Assembly: GCF_021300655.1 (NCBI RefSeq)
Contig: NZ_JAJTNB010000003.1
Location: 124,001 to 188,000 of the forward strand
From: Helicobacter kayseriensis
GTDB taxonomy: Bacteria > Campylobacterota > Campylobacteria > Campylobacterales > Helicobacteraceae
Reading direction: 5' to 3'
DNA: 64,000 bases
Shown here one piece after another: positions 19,917-30,241 of this stretch. The position numbers and the translations under genes were made by a program. Position 1 is the first letter of the stretch. Each line of letters opens with the position of its first letter. The notes below the pieces were generated by a model. That model was not told the DNA's origin. It was given only the letters and a program-made list of their open reading frames with translations, and searched no databases.

Positions 19917-21325
19917 AAAAAGTCGTTTTAGGATTATTGTGTGCAGGAATGTTTCTTGTGGCTGAAGATGCTTTTATTGATGTGGAGCCTCATTCTTTGG
20001 GACAAAATCAGCAAGAGCAAGTGGGGCAACAAGATTCTAATCAAGTTCAACAAGAGGAAAAGCAAGTGGAAGAAAAATCTTTACTCCCAAAATATTTTTC
20101 AAAAGTTTTAGATAATGGCTTGGAGGTTTATGTTATTCCTATCGCTAATGGAAGTGGTGTGATTGAAACGAATATTTTTTATAAGGTTGGAAGTCGCAAT
20201 GAGGTGATGGGAAAAAGTGGGATAGCACATATGCTAGAACATTTAAATTTCAAATCAACCAAAAATCTCAAAGCAGGTGAGTTTGATGAGATCGTTAAGA
20301 AGTTTGGTGGGGTAACGAATGCTTCAACAAGCTTTGATTATACGCGTTATTTTGTCAAATCAAGCGCACAAAATCTTGAAAAATCTTTAGAGCTCTTTGC
20401 AGAATTGATGCAGAATCTAAAACTAGATGATGCAGAGTTTCAGCCTGAGCGTGATGTCGTGGCCGAGGAGAGAAGATGGAGAACGGATAATTCTCCCATT
20501 GGATATCTTTATTTCCGGTTTTTTAACACAGCCTATGTGTATCATCCCTATCATTGGACACCTATTGGTTTTATGGATGATATTAAAAATTGGAAGATTG
20601 AAGATATTCGAGCCTTTCATAAGGTGTATTATCAACCCAAGAATGCAGTGATCGTTGTTTCTGGAGATATTCAGCCTCAAACTGTTTTTGATCAAGCGCA
20701 AAAGCACTTTGGCTCTATTCAAAATACAGGCGAAGAGATTCCTGAAGTGTATATGATTGAGCCAAAACAAGATGGTCCAAGAGAGATTGAGATCAAAAAG
20801 GATTCTCAAATAGAGTATTTTGCTCTTGGTTTTAAAATTCCTAATTTCAAACAAAAAGATCAGGTTGCTTTAGATGTTTTGGGTGAATTATTGAGTGGTG
20901 GAAAAAGCAGTCTTCTTTATAAGACTTTAGTGGATGAAAAGCAGATTGCTTCAGAGGTTTATTCTTATCCAATGGATTTGCGAGATGAGGGTGTGTTTTT
21001 GATTATTGCTGCTGGGAATGATGGGGTTAAGGCAGAAAAAATGCAAGAAGAAATACAAAAGATTTTGCAAAAACTGCAAGAAGGAAAAATTAAGCAAGCA
21101 GATTTAGACAAGGTGATTTTAAATCTTAGAGCAAATTTTATTTATCGACTTGAAGATGCATCAAGTGTGGCATCTTTGTTTGGAGAGTATTTGGCAAAAG
21201 GGGATTTAAAGCCATTGTTGGAATATGAAAAGAATCTGAAAAGCTTGACAATAGAAGATTTGGTCAATGTGGCAAAAAAATATTTTGTCCATTCTCAATC
21301 GACTTCGGCAATACTAAGGAAATAA
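19913..21325 (+). CDS. M16-family zinc peptidase (exported)
   Basis: This 470-residue protein has a signal peptide (about 1-18), a Gln/Glu-rich linker (about 28-55) and two M16 halves. The inverted zinc motif HxxEH is intact as H106-MLE-H110, with the distal Glu likely in [16 protein letters not shown]. It is probably periplasmic and degrades peptides; the substrate is unknown. H. pylori HP1012 was labelled pqqE at this position, but this is not the radical-SAM PqqE, so I give no symbol. Confidence 0.88.
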   Translation: MKKVVLGLLCAGMFLVAEDAFIDVEPHSLGQNQQEQVGQQDSNQVQQEEKQVEEKSLLPKYFSKVLDNGLEVYVIPIANGSGVIETNIFYKVGSRNEVMGKSGIAHMLEHLNFKSTKNLKAGEFDEIVKKFGGVTNASTSFDYTRYFVKSSAQNLEKSLELFAELMQNLKLDDAEFQPERDVVAEERRWRTDNSPIGYLYFRFFNTAYVYHPYHWTPIGFMDDIKNWKIEDIRAFHKVYYQPKNAVIVVSGDIQPQTVFDQAQKHFGSIQNTGEEIPEVYMIEPKQDGPREIEIKKDSQIEYFALGFKIPNFKQKDQVALDVLGELLSGGKSSLLYKTLVDEKQIASEVYSYPMDLRDEGVFLIIAAGNDGVKAEKMQEEIQKILQKLQEGKIKQADLDKVILNLRANFIYRLEDASSVASLFGEYLAKGDLKPLLEYEKNLKSLTIEDLVNVAKKYFVHSQSTSAILRK

Positions 21326-21326
21326 A

Positions 21327-22208
21327 ATGATTTTAGGTGCAATGAGCGCTTTAATCACTCCGTTTAAAAATGGAAAAGTTGATTCTCTTTCGTATGAAAG
21401 GATCATACAAAGACAGGCAAAATACGGAATGGATGCTTGTGTTCCTGTGGGAACAACTGGAGAATCTGCAACGCTTAGTCATAAAGAGCATATGGAGTGC
21501 ATAGAAATCGCTGTTAGTGTGTGCAAACAAAATCATATGAAGGTGCTAGCAGGAGCGGGCAGTAATTCTACGCATGAGGCAATTGAACTTGCTCAATTTG
21601 CTCAAAAGATCGGTGCAGATGGGATTTTGTGTGTCACACCTTATTACAATAAGCCCACACAGAAAGGTCTTTTTGAGCATTATAAGGCGATTGCTAAATC
21701 TATTGAGATTCCTATGATGTTGTATAATGTTCCAAGTAGAACGGGTGTTAATATTGAAGTTTCTACGGCATTAAAGCTTTTTGAAGAAGTGGAAAATATT
21801 TATGGAATCAAAGAGGCTACAGGGCTTGTGGAACATATTGTTGCTTTGCACTCTGCAAGTCCAAAAAGCATCATAGCAAGTGGTGAAGATGCTATCAATT
21901 ACCCGATTTTAGCAAGCGGTGGAAAGGCTGTTATTTCAGTCACTGGAAATCTTCTCCCTGATAAGATTTCCGATCTTACTCATTGTGCGACGGATGGGGA
22001 GTTTGAAAGAGCAAGAGAGATCAATGAAGAACTATATGCGATCAACAAAGCTCTTTTTTGTGAGACAAATCCTGTTCCTATTAAAACAGCAATGTTTTTG
22101 TCTGGGTTGATTGAAACCCTAGAGTTTCGTTTGCCACTTGTCGCATTGAAAAAAGAAAATTTGACAATGCTTGAAAAAATCTTAGAAAAATATGAGGTGT
22201 TACAATGA
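21327..22208 (+). CDS. dapA: 4-hydroxy-tetrahydrodipicolinate synthase
   Basis: This 293-residue TIM-barrel enzyme condenses pyruvate with aspartate semialdehyde for lysine and diaminopimelate synthesis. The Schiff-base lysine is Lys162 (GIKEATG), and the catalytic tyrosine Tyr133 lies in [10 protein letters not shown]. The GTTGE motif is at 42-46. dapD (37145) and dapE (44809), later steps of the same pathway, are also in the window but not linked. It overlaps the following SDR gene by 4 bases. Confidence 0.95.
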   Translation: MILGAMSALITPFKNGKVDSLSYERIIQRQAKYGMDACVPVGTTGESATLSHKEHMECIEIAVSVCKQNHMKVLAGAGSNSTHEAIELAQFAQKIGADGILCVTPYYNKPTQKGLFEHYKAIAKSIEIPMMLYNVPSRTGVNIEVSTALKLFEEVENIYGIKEATGLVEHIVALHSASPKSIIASGEDAINYPILASGGKAVISVTGNLLPDKISDLTHCATDGEFERAREINEELYAINKALFCETNPVPIKTAMFLSGLIETLEFRLPLVALKKENLTMLEKILEKYEVLQ

Positions 22209-22984
22209 GTAAAATGAAAGGAAAGACTCTGGTTATCAGTGGAGCAACAAGAGGGATTGGTAAGGCAATTTTGTATCGTTTTGCACAAGAAGGTGTTAAT
22301 GTTGCTTTTACTTACAACAAAAATGAAGAAGAGGCGCAAAAGATTGCTTCTGATGTCGAAGAACGCTTTGGAATCAAGGCGCGTTTTTATCCACTAAATG
22401 TTTTGGAGCCTGAGCAATATGTGCCATTGTTTGCTGAAATCGATAAGGATTTTGATCGAATTGATTTTTTTGTGAGTAATGCGATCATTTATGGTCGTAG
22501 TGTTGTGGGTGGATTTGCTCCTTTTATGCGATTGAAGCCAAAAGGCTTGAATAATATTTATACAGCTACAGTTTTGGCATTTGTTGTGGGGGCACAAGAG
22601 GCCACTAAGCGTATGAAGGAAGTTGGTGGAGGATCGATTGTTTCTTTGAGTTCAACAGGTAATTTGGTCTATATGCCAAATTATGCAGGGCATGGTAATA
22701 GTAAAAATGCTGTTGAGACAATGGTGAAGTATGCTGCAGCCGAGTTGGGGGAATTTGGGATACGAGTCAATGCAGTCAGTGGGGGGCCTATTGATACAGA
22801 TGCCCTGCGAGCATTTCCAGATTATGCTGAAGTGAAGGCAAAAGTTGAAGCTGAATCGCCATTGAAAAGAATGGGTAGTCCAGAAGATTTGGCTGGAGCT
22901 TGTTATTTCTTATGTGATGAGAGTCAAAGCGGATGGCTGACTGGACAAACGATTATTATCGATGGTGGAACGACATTTAAATAA
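22205..22984 (+). CDS. Short-chain reductase, FabL-like enoyl-ACP reductase candidate
   Basis: This 259-residue Rossmann enzyme has the GATRGIGKA cofactor motif (13-21) and a catalytic pair Tyr160/Lys167. That Y-X6-K spacing is typical of enoyl-ACP reductases, not the Y-X3-K of ketoreductases such as FabG. The segment [14 protein letters not shown] closely resembles FabL of Bacillus as I remember it. The syntenic H. pylori gene HP1014 is usually labelled 7-alpha-hydroxysteroid dehydrogenase. The spacing argues against that label, but activity cannot be read from sequence. It lies between dapA and pgsA with overlapping ends. Confidence 0.75.
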   Translation: MSKMKGKTLVISGATRGIGKAILYRFAQEGVNVAFTYNKNEEEAQKIASDVEERFGIKARFYPLNVLEPEQYVPLFAEIDKDFDRIDFFVSNAIIYGRSVVGGFAPFMRLKPKGLNNIYTATVLAFVVGAQEATKRMKEVGGGSIVSLSSTGNLVYMPNYAGHGNSKNAVETMVKYAAAELGEFGIRVNAVSGGPIDTDALRAFPDYAEVKAKVEAESPLKRMGSPEDLAGACYFLCDESQSGWLTGQTIIIDGGTTFK

Positions 22985-23529
22985 TGTTTGATCAAAAACT
23001 TATGAAAAATCTTCCTAACGCCCTAACAATTTTTCGAATCTTTTTGGCCATCTTGGTGATGGCAATTATTTTGTATGCAGATATGGGAAATTTCACAATG
23101 CGAGTGGTTGCTTGCGGAGTTTTTGTGTTTGCATCCTTTACGGATTTTCTTGATGGTTTTATTGCAAGAAGATATGCATTGCAAAGTCGTTTTGGCGAAG
23201 TCTTTGATCCATTGGCCGATAAGATGTTGGTTTTGGGCGTTTTTATTGCGCTTTTGGTCGCAAAGATTGCTTCTCCTTGGGCTGTTTTTTTGATTTTAAG
23301 TCGAGAGTTTTTTATCACGGGATTGAGGGTTGTTGTTGCGGCAAACCAAGTTAATGTTTCTGCAGATATATTTGGCAAAATCAAATCCATCGCGCAATAT
23401 TGGGCACTTGGTTGTCTGATTGTTCAAATTTTGCCAGAGTTTTGGAATCAGTTTTTTTTATGGTTTGCTGTTGCACTGACCTTGATCTCTGGGGTGAACT
23501 ATGTGCGTAATTATTTTAAGAGTCTTTAG
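22984..23529 (+). CDS. pgsA: CDP-diacylglycerol-glycerol-3-phosphate 3-phosphatidyltransferase
   Basis: This 181-residue membrane enzyme makes phosphatidylglycerol-phosphate. The CDP-alcohol phosphotransferase signature is complete between about residues 57 and 80 (DFLDGFIAR, then RFGEVFDPLADK), with all conserved Asp residues. Four or more hydrophobic segments are present. It shares one base with the upstream stop and abuts the protease gene downstream. Confidence 0.93.
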   Translation: MFDQKLMKNLPNALTIFRIFLAILVMAIILYADMGNFTMRVVACGVFVFASFTDFLDGFIARRYALQSRFGEVFDPLADKMLVLGVFIALLVAKIASPWAVFLILSREFFITGLRVVVAANQVNVSADIFGKIKSIAQYWALGCLIVQILPEFWNQFFLWFAVALTLISGVNYVRNYFKSL

Positions 23530-24585
23530 ATGAATTTTGTTTTTGCATTGATTGCATTGTCTTTTTTGATTTTTTTTCATGAGTTGGGTCATTTTTTGGT
23601 GGCTCGTTTGTTTGGTGTCAAAGTTGAGGTGTTTAGCATCGGATTTGGCAAAAAGCTATTTAAAAAAACATATGGCGATACAGAATATGCCCTGTCTTTG
23701 ATACCTCTTGGCGGATATGTCAAAATGAAAGGGCAAGATGATAGCGATCCGCTGAGTAAGAATGCAGATTTGGATAGCTATACTTCCAAAACCCCTTTTC
23801 AGCGGATTTTGATTTTACTTGCAGGTCCATTTTTCAATATTTTTTTAGCATTTTTGATTTATGTGGGATTTTCTTATGGGAATCATCAGGTGCTTTTGCC
23901 TATTGTTGGTGGATTACAAAAAGATATGCCTGCTGAGCAGTCAGGGATTCTTATTGGGGATCGGATTTTGGAAATCAATGGAAATGTGCTTAAGACTTGG
24001 TTTGATTTGGCCCATATAATTCAAGAAACTAAAGATAAGGCAACATTTAAAATTCAAAGAGGAGAGGAGGTTTTGGAGGTGGGAATCCTTCCTTTTGAAG
24101 TTGAAAGAACCAATCCTTTTGGGGAAAAGGTGAAGATTCCTGCGATTGGAATCTCTCCATCTGGAGAGATGGGGAATGTGTATTGTGGCGTATTTGATGC
24201 TTTGAGATTGGGGATTTGGCAGACGATTGCAAATGGAACATTGATCATTCAGGGAATTGAAAAGCTAATTGTTGGAGTGGTGCCTACAAGCGAACTTGGA
24301 GGAGTTGTTGGCATTGTTCAGGTGATGAATAAAGCACAAGAAAACGGAATCGCACAATTTTTGGCTCTTGTTGCATTGATTTCAATCAATCTTGGAGTGC
24401 TTAATCTATTCCCTATCCCCGCTTTAGATGGGGGACATATTCTTTTTAATCTTTATGAGCTCATTATGCGAAGACCATTGAATGAGAAGGCAATGTATTA
24501 TTTGACACTTTTGGGATGGGGGATCTTACTGGGATTGATGTGTTTGGGTTTTTATAATGATCTCAATCGGATTTTTAAGGAGTGA
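23530..24585 (+). CDS. rseP: RseP-type site-2 membrane metalloprotease
   Basis: This 351-residue intramembrane protease has HELGH in its first helix (residues 18-22), one PDZ domain (about 120-200) and the second metal motif in NLFPIPALDGGHI near residue 300. This is the short single-PDZ form seen in Campylobacterota. Substrates are unknown, as I see no RseA/sigmaE pair here. It starts directly after the pgsA stop. Confidence 0.9.
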   Translation: MNFVFALIALSFLIFFHELGHFLVARLFGVKVEVFSIGFGKKLFKKTYGDTEYALSLIPLGGYVKMKGQDDSDPLSKNADLDSYTSKTPFQRILILLAGPFFNIFLAFLIYVGFSYGNHQVLLPIVGGLQKDMPAEQSGILIGDRILEINGNVLKTWFDLAHIIQETKDKATFKIQRGEEVLEVGILPFEVERTNPFGEKVKIPAIGISPSGEMGNVYCGVFDALRLGIWQTIANGTLIIQGIEKLIVGVVPTSELGGVVGIVQVMNKAQENGIAQFLALVALISINLGVLNLFPIPALDGGHILFNLYELIMRRPLNEKAMYYLTLLGWGILLGLMCLGFYNDLNRIFKE

Positions 24586-24588
24586 GAG

Positions 24589-25245
24589 ATGGCTCATCAT
24601 TTGCAAGAAGTGATTGCGCGTATCGAGAAAGCAAGAATTGCCTATTCTAGGCATCAGGTTATTAAGCTTGTGGCGATTTCTAAGTATTGGCAAGATTCTC
24701 AAATTCTTGAATTGTATCATGGGGGCCAGAGGGCGTTTGGAGAAAACAAAGTCCAGGATTTGAAATCTAAAAGCGAGCTTTTGGATGAATATCCAATCCA
24801 GTGGCATTTTGTAGGCAATATCCAAGAAAATAAAATCAATGCCCTCATTCAGCTCAAGCCCGCCTTGATACATTCTATCGATAGTCTTAGAACAGCTCAG
24901 GCTTTTCAGATGAGATTGGAGCGAGAAGGAAAGGTGCAAAAGGCACTTTTGCAGATCAACTCTTCACGAGAGGAGAGTAAAAGCGGGGTTGATCCTCAAA
25001 TGGCAAAAGAAATATATTTGCAAATTCAAGAGAGTTGTCCTAATCTTATTTTGGAAGGATTGATGAGTATTGGAGCACATACTCAAGATCAAAAAGAGAT
25101 TCAAAAAAGTTTTGAAATCACACAAAAAATTTATGAAACTCTCCCCAATGCCAAAGTTCTCTCAATGGGAATGAGTGGAGATTTTGAAATAGCGATTGCT
25201 TGTGGGGCAAATCTTGTAAGAATTGGCTCAGCATTGATTGAATAG
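24589..25245 (+). CDS. YggS-type pyridoxal phosphate homeostasis protein
   Basis: This 218-residue protein has the alanine-racemase-like TIM barrel of the YggS/PROSC family. The PLP lysine is in LVAISKYW (about residue 28), followed by AFGENKVQDL and WHFVGNIQENK, and SMGMSGDFEIAI near the C-terminus binds phosphate. It buffers free PLP rather than catalysing a reaction. It is the last gene of the long plus-strand run from ppk. Confidence 0.9.
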   Translation: MAHHLQEVIARIEKARIAYSRHQVIKLVAISKYWQDSQILELYHGGQRAFGENKVQDLKSKSELLDEYPIQWHFVGNIQENKINALIQLKPALIHSIDSLRTAQAFQMRLEREGKVQKALLQINSSREESKSGVDPQMAKEIYLQIQESCPNLILEGLMSIGAHTQDQKEIQKSFEITQKIYETLPNAKVLSMGMSGDFEIAIACGANLVRIGSALIE

Positions 25246-25292
25246 TACCTCTTAAAGTAGGGCAAAGAAGTTTCAGGATCTAAAAAGCGATA

Positions 25293-25317
25293 AAAAGCAG
25301 GAAAGTCTCCTGCTTTT
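25293..25317. terminator. Bidirectional terminator between yggS and the P-type ATPase
   Basis: AAAAGCAGGA and TCCTGCTTTT form a perfect ten-base-pair stem with a five-base loop and A/T flanks, so it can end transcription from both converging genes. It overlaps the first base or two of the minus-strand stop codon. Confidence 0.8.
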
Positions 25318-27355
25318 ATTTGAGAATCCTTGAAGCATTGGCTAAGGCCAAAAGCGACACGCCTACATCTCCAAAGACAGCCTCCCACATTCCCGCAAAC
25401 CCAAAGATTCCAAGCACAATAAAGATCCCCTTAACTCCCAATGCAAAAATGATATTTTGTATTGTGATTGTCTTGGTTTTTTTGGCGATATTTAAGGCAG
25501 TGATGAGTTTGCTTAAATCATCATTAGCAAGCACAACATCAGAGCTTTCTTTGCTTAGATCGCTTCCTCCAATTCCCATTGAGATTCCGACATCTGCACT
25601 TGAGAGCACAGGCGCATCATTGATGCCATCTCCTATGAAGGCAGACTTTTCTTTTCTATATTTTTGAAAAGTTTCGAGCTTTTCTTGTGGCAACAATCCT
25701 CCATATGCCTTCTTGATTCCAAGTTCTTGGGCAACTTCTTCTACGCTACTTGTTTGATCTCCACTCAGTATCATTGTCTCAATTCCCATATGGTGAAGTT
25801 TTTGGATGCAGTCTTTGGCATTTTTTTTGAGTGCATCTTTGAGGATAATGTATCCAATGCATTCTTCTTGAAGTGCAACATAGATAACAGTCCCCTTAAT
25901 CTCTTCTTGTGGGGGAGTAATTCCAAAGGATTCTAACAAAGCCTTATTGCCTGCAAGAACTCTTTGATTGCAACAATTTGCACTCATGCCCTTTCCTGCT
26001 ATTTGGTCATGTGAAATGGGATGATGTGTGATGGGGAGATTTTGTGTGCTTTTTTGCAATGATCTTGCGATAGGGTGGCTTGATAGATGTTCTGCGCACA
26101 TTGCAATACGCAAGATTTCTTCTTGGGTATATTTGCCAAAAGAAACAATTTGACTTATTTCAAACTCTCCTTGAGTAAGTGTCCCTGTTTTATCAAATGC
26201 GATAAATTTAATTTGATTGAGAGCTTCCAAATAGTTTGATCCCTTGATGAGAATACCATGCTTACTTGCCCCTCCAATTCCTCCAAAATAGCCCAATGGC
26301 ACACTCAAGACAAGAGCGCAAGGACAGCTCACCATAAGAATCACTAAGGCTCGATAAATCCAATCATGAAATGATCCATATCCAAAAAGTGGAGGAAGGA
26401 TCGCAATCATCAATGCTATGGCAAATACACAAGGTGTATAGACTTTTGAAAATTCAGTGATTCTGCGCTCACTTTGAGATTTTTGCATACTTGCTTGATC
26501 GATAAGGGAGATGATTTGAGAAATCCCACTTTTGTCATAAGGAGTCGTGATTTGTATTTCTAGAACACCAAGGAGATTGATGCTTCCTCCAAATACATGA
26601 TCTCCTACTTTACAAAAGCGAGGAAGAGGCTCTCCATTGATCATTTTTTCTTCCAATTCGCTTTGTCCTTGTGTGATGATTCCATCACTTGGAATCTTTT
26701 CTCCAGATTTGACCACTACAATATCACCAACCTGCAAATCTTTAGGGAAGATTTTGACAAGCTCCCCATTTTCTTGTTTTTTCCACGCATAAGATGGACT
26801 AAGATCGATGAGGGATTGAATATTTTTGCGACTTTTTCTGACGGCTAGATTCTCAAAAAACTCTCCTATGCGGAAAAAGAGCATCACTGCTACAGCTTCA
26901 AAATCTGCTCCAATAAAAAAGGCTGCGATTGTGGCAAAGAACATTAAAAAGTTTTCATCAAAAAATTGTTTGTTTTTGAGGCGTTTATAAGCACCCTTGA
27001 AAACAGGAAAGCCTGCAACAATGTAAATGGTATAGAGCATAAATTGAGCAAGAATGGGTATGGAGATAAAAAAGCTAAGCGCAAAGCTTGCAAGCAATAT
27101 TCCCAAAAATATCACCTCAGAAAGAGTAGAGGAGCTTTGATGAGCTTGATCCCACTCTTGGATTTCAACGCCCTCTTCTAGCTCACCAATCAGTTTTTTG
27201 GCACGCTCCAAATCCTGAGTATCTAGAAAAATGGTGCTTGTAGAAAAATCGATCATCACATCTTGAATAAAATCTTGTTTTTGTAAATTTTTTTGAAGAG
27301 ATTGCGCGCAGTTGGGGCAGTCAAGATTGATGATTTTATATTTTTTCATTTTCAT
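25316..27355 (-). CDS. cadA: P1B-type heavy-metal ATPase (Zn/Cd/Co exporter)
   Basis: This 679-residue metal pump has a heavy-metal-binding domain with CPNC (Cys13/Cys16), eight predicted helices, the SCPCALVLS ion motif of the P1B-2 (zinc/cadmium) group, the phosphorylation motif DKTGTLT, a HP motif (SSHPIA) and GDGINDAPVL. It resembles H. pylori HP0791 (CadA/HmcT). It lies nine bases after a ZIP-type transporter gene on the same strand, so the two are probably co-transcribed. Confidence 0.9.
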   Translation of the reverse strand: MKMKKYKIINLDCPNCAQSLQKNLQKQDFIQDVMIDFSTSTIFLDTQDLERAKKLIGELEEGVEIQEWDQAHQSSSTLSEVIFLGILLASFALSFFISIPILAQFMLYTIYIVAGFPVFKGAYKRLKNKQFFDENFLMFFATIAAFFIGADFEAVAVMLFFRIGEFFENLAVRKSRKNIQSLIDLSPSYAWKKQENGELVKIFPKDLQVGDIVVVKSGEKIPSDGIITQGQSELEEKMINGEPLPRFCKVGDHVFGGSINLLGVLEIQITTPYDKSGISQIISLIDQASMQKSQSERRITEFSKVYTPCVFAIALMIAILPPLFGYGSFHDWIYRALVILMVSCPCALVLSVPLGYFGGIGGASKHGILIKGSNYLEALNQIKFIAFDKTGTLTQGEFEISQIVSFGKYTQEEILRIAMCAEHLSSHPIARSLQKSTQNLPITHHPISHDQIAGKGMSANCCNQRVLAGNKALLESFGITPPQEEIKGTVIYVALQEECIGYIILKDALKKNAKDCIQKLHHMGIETMILSGDQTSSVEEVAQELGIKKAYGGLLPQEKLETFQKYRKEKSAFIGDGINDAPVLSSADVGISMGIGGSDLSKESSDVVLANDDLSKLITALNIAKKTKTITIQNIIFALGVKGIFIVLGIFGFAGMWEAVFGDVGVSLLALANASRILK

Positions 27356-27364
27356 TTCCTCCTT

Positions 27365-28144
27365 TTAGATTCCCACCTTTTTGAGAAGGATGATGCTTAT
27401 CGCCATCGTGAGCATTCCAAAAATAAGTCCATAAAGACTATCATGGCTTTTCCCATATTGTCTTGCCGATGGAAGAAGTTCATCCAAAGAGATAAATACC
27501 ATAATTCCAGCAGCAAAAGCTAATGAAAAGCTTAATGCACTTTTGCCAAAAATTGGGAAAATAATCATGATTCCAATGATAGCCCCTATGGGTTCTGCAA
27601 TGCCTGAAAGTGCAGAAAATACAATGGCTTTCTTCTTGCTTTTTGTGGCGTGATAAATAGGCAGAGAAACAACAACCCCTTCAGGAATATTGTGAATAGC
27701 TACAGCAATGGCGATCATAAGTCCAAAGGAAAGACTTTCTAAGCTTGAAGCAAAGGTCGCAAATCCCTCAGGGAAATTGTGAATCCCAACAACAATAGCT
27801 GTAAAAATCCCCACTCTTTTAAGTGAGTTTGTTTTTTCGTGAGGATTGATCTCTTCTGGAATGATTGAATCAATAAAGGCAGAAACAAAGATTCCGCCAA
27901 AGAAGCAAAGAATGGCATAGATTTCCCCCATTGATGGATATAGCTTTGAGAAGTCAAGAATGGCTTGAGGCAAAATCTCCACAAAAGAAATATAAATCAT
28001 TGCCCCAGCAGAAAATCCAAGACCAAATCCTAGAAATCTAAGATTATCATGCTTGATAAAAAACACAATAAAAGCACCAATAATAGTGGAAAGCCCAGCG
28101 AACAAGGAAAGAAAAAAGGCCTGATAAAATTGAGATAAAATCAT
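27365..28144 (-). CDS. ZIP-family metal transporter (ZupT-like)
   Basis: This 259-residue membrane protein has about eight helices and two tandem ZIP signatures, HNFPEGFATF and HNIPEGVVV, in helices 4 and 5. ZIP proteins normally bring zinc, iron or manganese into the cytosol. I chose the ATG at 28142-28144, preceded by GGGAGG, over a start 14 codons upstream that lies in an AT palindrome and encodes an unlikely Asn/Tyr-rich leader. Being in one operon with a metal exporter is odd and may point to a shared metal-responsive regulator. Confidence 0.88.
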   Translation of the reverse strand: MILSQFYQAFFLSLFAGLSTIIGAFIVFFIKHDNLRFLGFGLGFSAGAMIYISFVEILPQAILDFSKLYPSMGEIYAILCFFGGIFVSAFIDSIIPEEINPHEKTNSLKRVGIFTAIVVGIHNFPEGFATFASSLESLSFGLMIAIAVAIHNIPEGVVVSLPIYHATKSKKKAIVFSALSGIAEPIGAIIGIMIIFPIFGKSALSFSLAFAAGIMVFISLDELLPSARQYGKSHDSLYGLIFGMLTMAISIILLKKVGI

Positions 28145-28154
28145 AACGCCTCCC

Positions 28155-28175
28155 AAATAATAATTTTTATTATTT
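28155..28175. promoter_or_regulatory. AT-rich palindrome upstream of the ZIP gene (Fur-like box)
   Basis: AAATAATAA and TTATTATTT are perfect nine-base arms around TTT, directly before the ribosome site of the ZIP gene. This resembles the TAATAAT-type repeats bound by Fur-family regulators in Helicobacter. It would cover the transcription start if the minus-strand TATCCT just upstream is the -10. Fur, Zur or another regulator cannot be told apart from sequence. Confidence 0.5.
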
Positions 28176-28212
28176 AGGATAGTCAAAAAGAATTAATCAA
28201 AAAGAAAGCTCT

Positions 28213-29478
28213 CTATTCTTTGAGGCGTTCAATTTTTGCCCCAAGGTTTTGGAGTTTGATTTCAAGTTTTTCATATCCTCTATCTAGGTGATAGATACGA
28301 TGCACTTGAGTGCTTCCTTGAGCCACAAGACCAGCCAAGACAAGCGCAGAAGAAGCACGCAAATCTGTCGCCATCACATCGGCACCCTTAAGATCTTCTC
28401 CTCCAATAATGTTGGCCGTGTGCCCTTTGAGAGTAATATTTGCTCCCATTCTTTGTAATTCGCTGACATGCATAAAGCGGTTTTCAAATAGTTTTTCTTC
28501 AATACTTGAGATTCCCTCGCACACAAGTGCTAGAGCCATAAATTGGGCTTGCATATCTGTGGGAAAACCAGGATATTCTGTTGTTGTGATTTCAAATGCC
28601 TTGCGTTTGGGTGCAGGTAAAAGCGTAAGAGAATCGTGTGTGATCTCAAAACCAAACCCAATCTCTTGCAGTTTATCTGTAATGGCTTCTAGGTGATGAG
28701 GAATGATTTTGTTGAGAGTGATTGATGAATTGGTGATTGCCCCTGCACAAAGATAAGTTCCAGCCTCAATCCGATCAGGAATGACAGCAATGTCTTGCAT
28801 CTTCAAAAGCTCCCCATCGCTTCCTATAATTTCAAGTTCGTGTGTGCCTATTCCCTCAATAGATACACCAGCATTTTGCAAAATCTCACACAATTGAATC
28901 ACTTCTGGCTCTTTTGCAGCGTTGATGATTTTAGTTTTTCCTTTTGCAAGAGAAGCGGCCATTAGAACATTTTCTGTCCCAGTCACTGTGATTTTGTCAA
29001 ATACAATTGTTGCACCCTTGAGACCCTGTGGAGCTTGAGCAACAATATAGCCATTTTGTATATCAACCTTTGCGCCCATTTTTTCCATTGCTTTAATGTG
29101 TAAATCCACAGGTCTAGCACCAATAGCACATCCTCCAGGCAATGAGACTTCACAATGTCCAAATCTTGCCAAAAGTGGTCCCAATACAAGGATGGAAGCA
29201 CGCATCTTTCTGACGATATCATAGGTTGCTTTTGTTTCTCTGACGCGTTGTGTGTTGATTGTAATGCGATGGGGTGTTAGGGATTGATATTCTGCACCCA
29301 AAATCTCTAAAAGTTTGAGGAGGGTATTGACATCAGCCACATTAGGAAGGTTAGAGATTGTTAGGGGAGTTTGGCTTAAAAGTGTGGCTGTTAAAATAGG
29401 TAAGGCTGAGTTTTTGGCACCAGAGATGTCAATATGTCCAGAAAGCTTGGGGGTTTGATAAATTTTTAGAAAATCCAT
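28213..29478 (-). CDS. murA: UDP-N-acetylglucosamine 1-carboxyvinyltransferase
   Basis: This 421-residue enzyme transfers enolpyruvate to UDP-GlcNAc, the first committed step of peptidoglycan synthesis. Lys22 (SGAKNSALP) and the catalytic cysteine Cys117 ([15 protein letters not shown]), the residue alkylated by fosfomycin, are both present. Length is typical. It follows the pseudouridine synthase gene with one base between them. Confidence 0.96.
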   Translation of the reverse strand: MDFLKIYQTPKLSGHIDISGAKNSALPILTATLLSQTPLTISNLPNVADVNTLLKLLEILGAEYQSLTPHRITINTQRVRETKATYDIVRKMRASILVLGPLLARFGHCEVSLPGGCAIGARPVDLHIKAMEKMGAKVDIQNGYIVAQAPQGLKGATIVFDKITVTGTENVLMAASLAKGKTKIINAAKEPEVIQLCEILQNAGVSIEGIGTHELEIIGSDGELLKMQDIAVIPDRIEAGTYLCAGAITNSSITLNKIIPHHLEAITDKLQEIGFGFEITHDSLTLLPAPKRKAFEITTTEYPGFPTDMQAQFMALALVCEGISSIEEKLFENRFMHVSELQRMGANITLKGHTANIIGGEDLKGADVMATDLRASSALVLAGLVAQGSTQVHRIYHLDRGYEKLEIKLQNLGAKIERLKE

Positions 29479-29479
29479 T

Positions 29480-30241
29480 TTATTCCTTTGTTTGGTTTAG
29501 AAATTGGTGCAGAGATTTATATTCTTCTTTGCTAAAAAAGCGTGTTTTCCCACAAGGAAGAGCATTGAGTGAGACAAATCCATAACTAATACGCTTAAGA
29601 TCAAGTACCTCTCGTCCAAAGTGTGCAAAAAAGCGTCTTAGTTCTCTATTCTTTCCCTCTGTGATGCAAACTTTGATTTTAGAGTAATTACGCGTATTTT
29701 TGATAATGGAAAAGCTTGCAAATGGAGAAAAAGTCATTTGTGAGATTTCATTTTTGGGATGAGCACCAGCACTTGCATCTTCAAGTTCAAGACCATTTTG
29801 CATCGCTTCTTGCATATTTTGGGTAATTGAGCCATTCAGTTTGAGAAGATAGGTTCTTGGGAGTTTGCTTTGCATAAGCTTGCTCACAACTTCTTTGCTA
29901 TCACTCAAGATCAAAAGCCCCTCAGAGGCATAGTCTAATCTGCCCACGGGGGAAAAATGTGCAAATTGTGAGCTCAAAGAGTGATAGATCGTTTTGCGTC
30001 CGCGATCGTCTTTCTTGCTTACAAGCTCTCCTTTGGGTTTGTGATAGATAATGGCTGTAAAGTGGTCTTGTTTGATGGGGTGGAGTTGTTTGCCATCAAT
30101 AAAGACGCGTTGGTTGTCTTTGAGGATTGAGGTTGCTGTAGCCTTCTTTTTTTCGATATTAACGCGACCTTGTTGGATTAGAGAATCTGCTTCGCGTCTA
30201 GAATATTTACTATTGTGGGAGATAAATTTGTTGAGTCTCAT
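29480..30241 (-). CDS. RsuA/RluB-family pseudouridine synthase
   Basis: This 253-residue protein has an N-terminal S4 RNA-binding domain (about 1-60, [20 protein letters not shown]) and a catalytic domain containing the family motif [14 protein letters not shown] with the catalytic Asp. [14 protein letters not shown] follows. It modifies 23S or 16S rRNA; the exact uridine cannot be named. The start chosen is the ATG that overlaps the dnaE stop, with GGAAAG upstream, rather than one four codons earlier inside dnaE. The adjacency matches HP1459/HP1460 of H. pylori. Confidence 0.88.
   Translation of the reverse strand: MRLNKFISHNSKYSRREADSLIQQGRVNIEKKKATATSILKDNQRVFIDGKQLHPIKQDHFTAIIYHKPKGELVSKKDDRGRKTIYHSLSSQFAHFSPVGRLDYASEGLLILSDSKEVVSKLMQSKLPRTYLLKLNGSITQNMQEAMQNGLELEDASAGAHPKNEISQMTFSPFASFSIIKNTRNYSKIKVCITEGKNRELRRFFAHFGREVLDLKRISYGFVSLNALPCGKTRFFSKEEYKSLHQFLNQTKE

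Noticed and set aside
20423-20854. 143-residue minus-strand open frame inside the M16 peptidase gene
   Set aside because: Shadow frame; composition (Ile/Leu/Asn/Arg-rich) is that of antisense AT-rich coding DNA.
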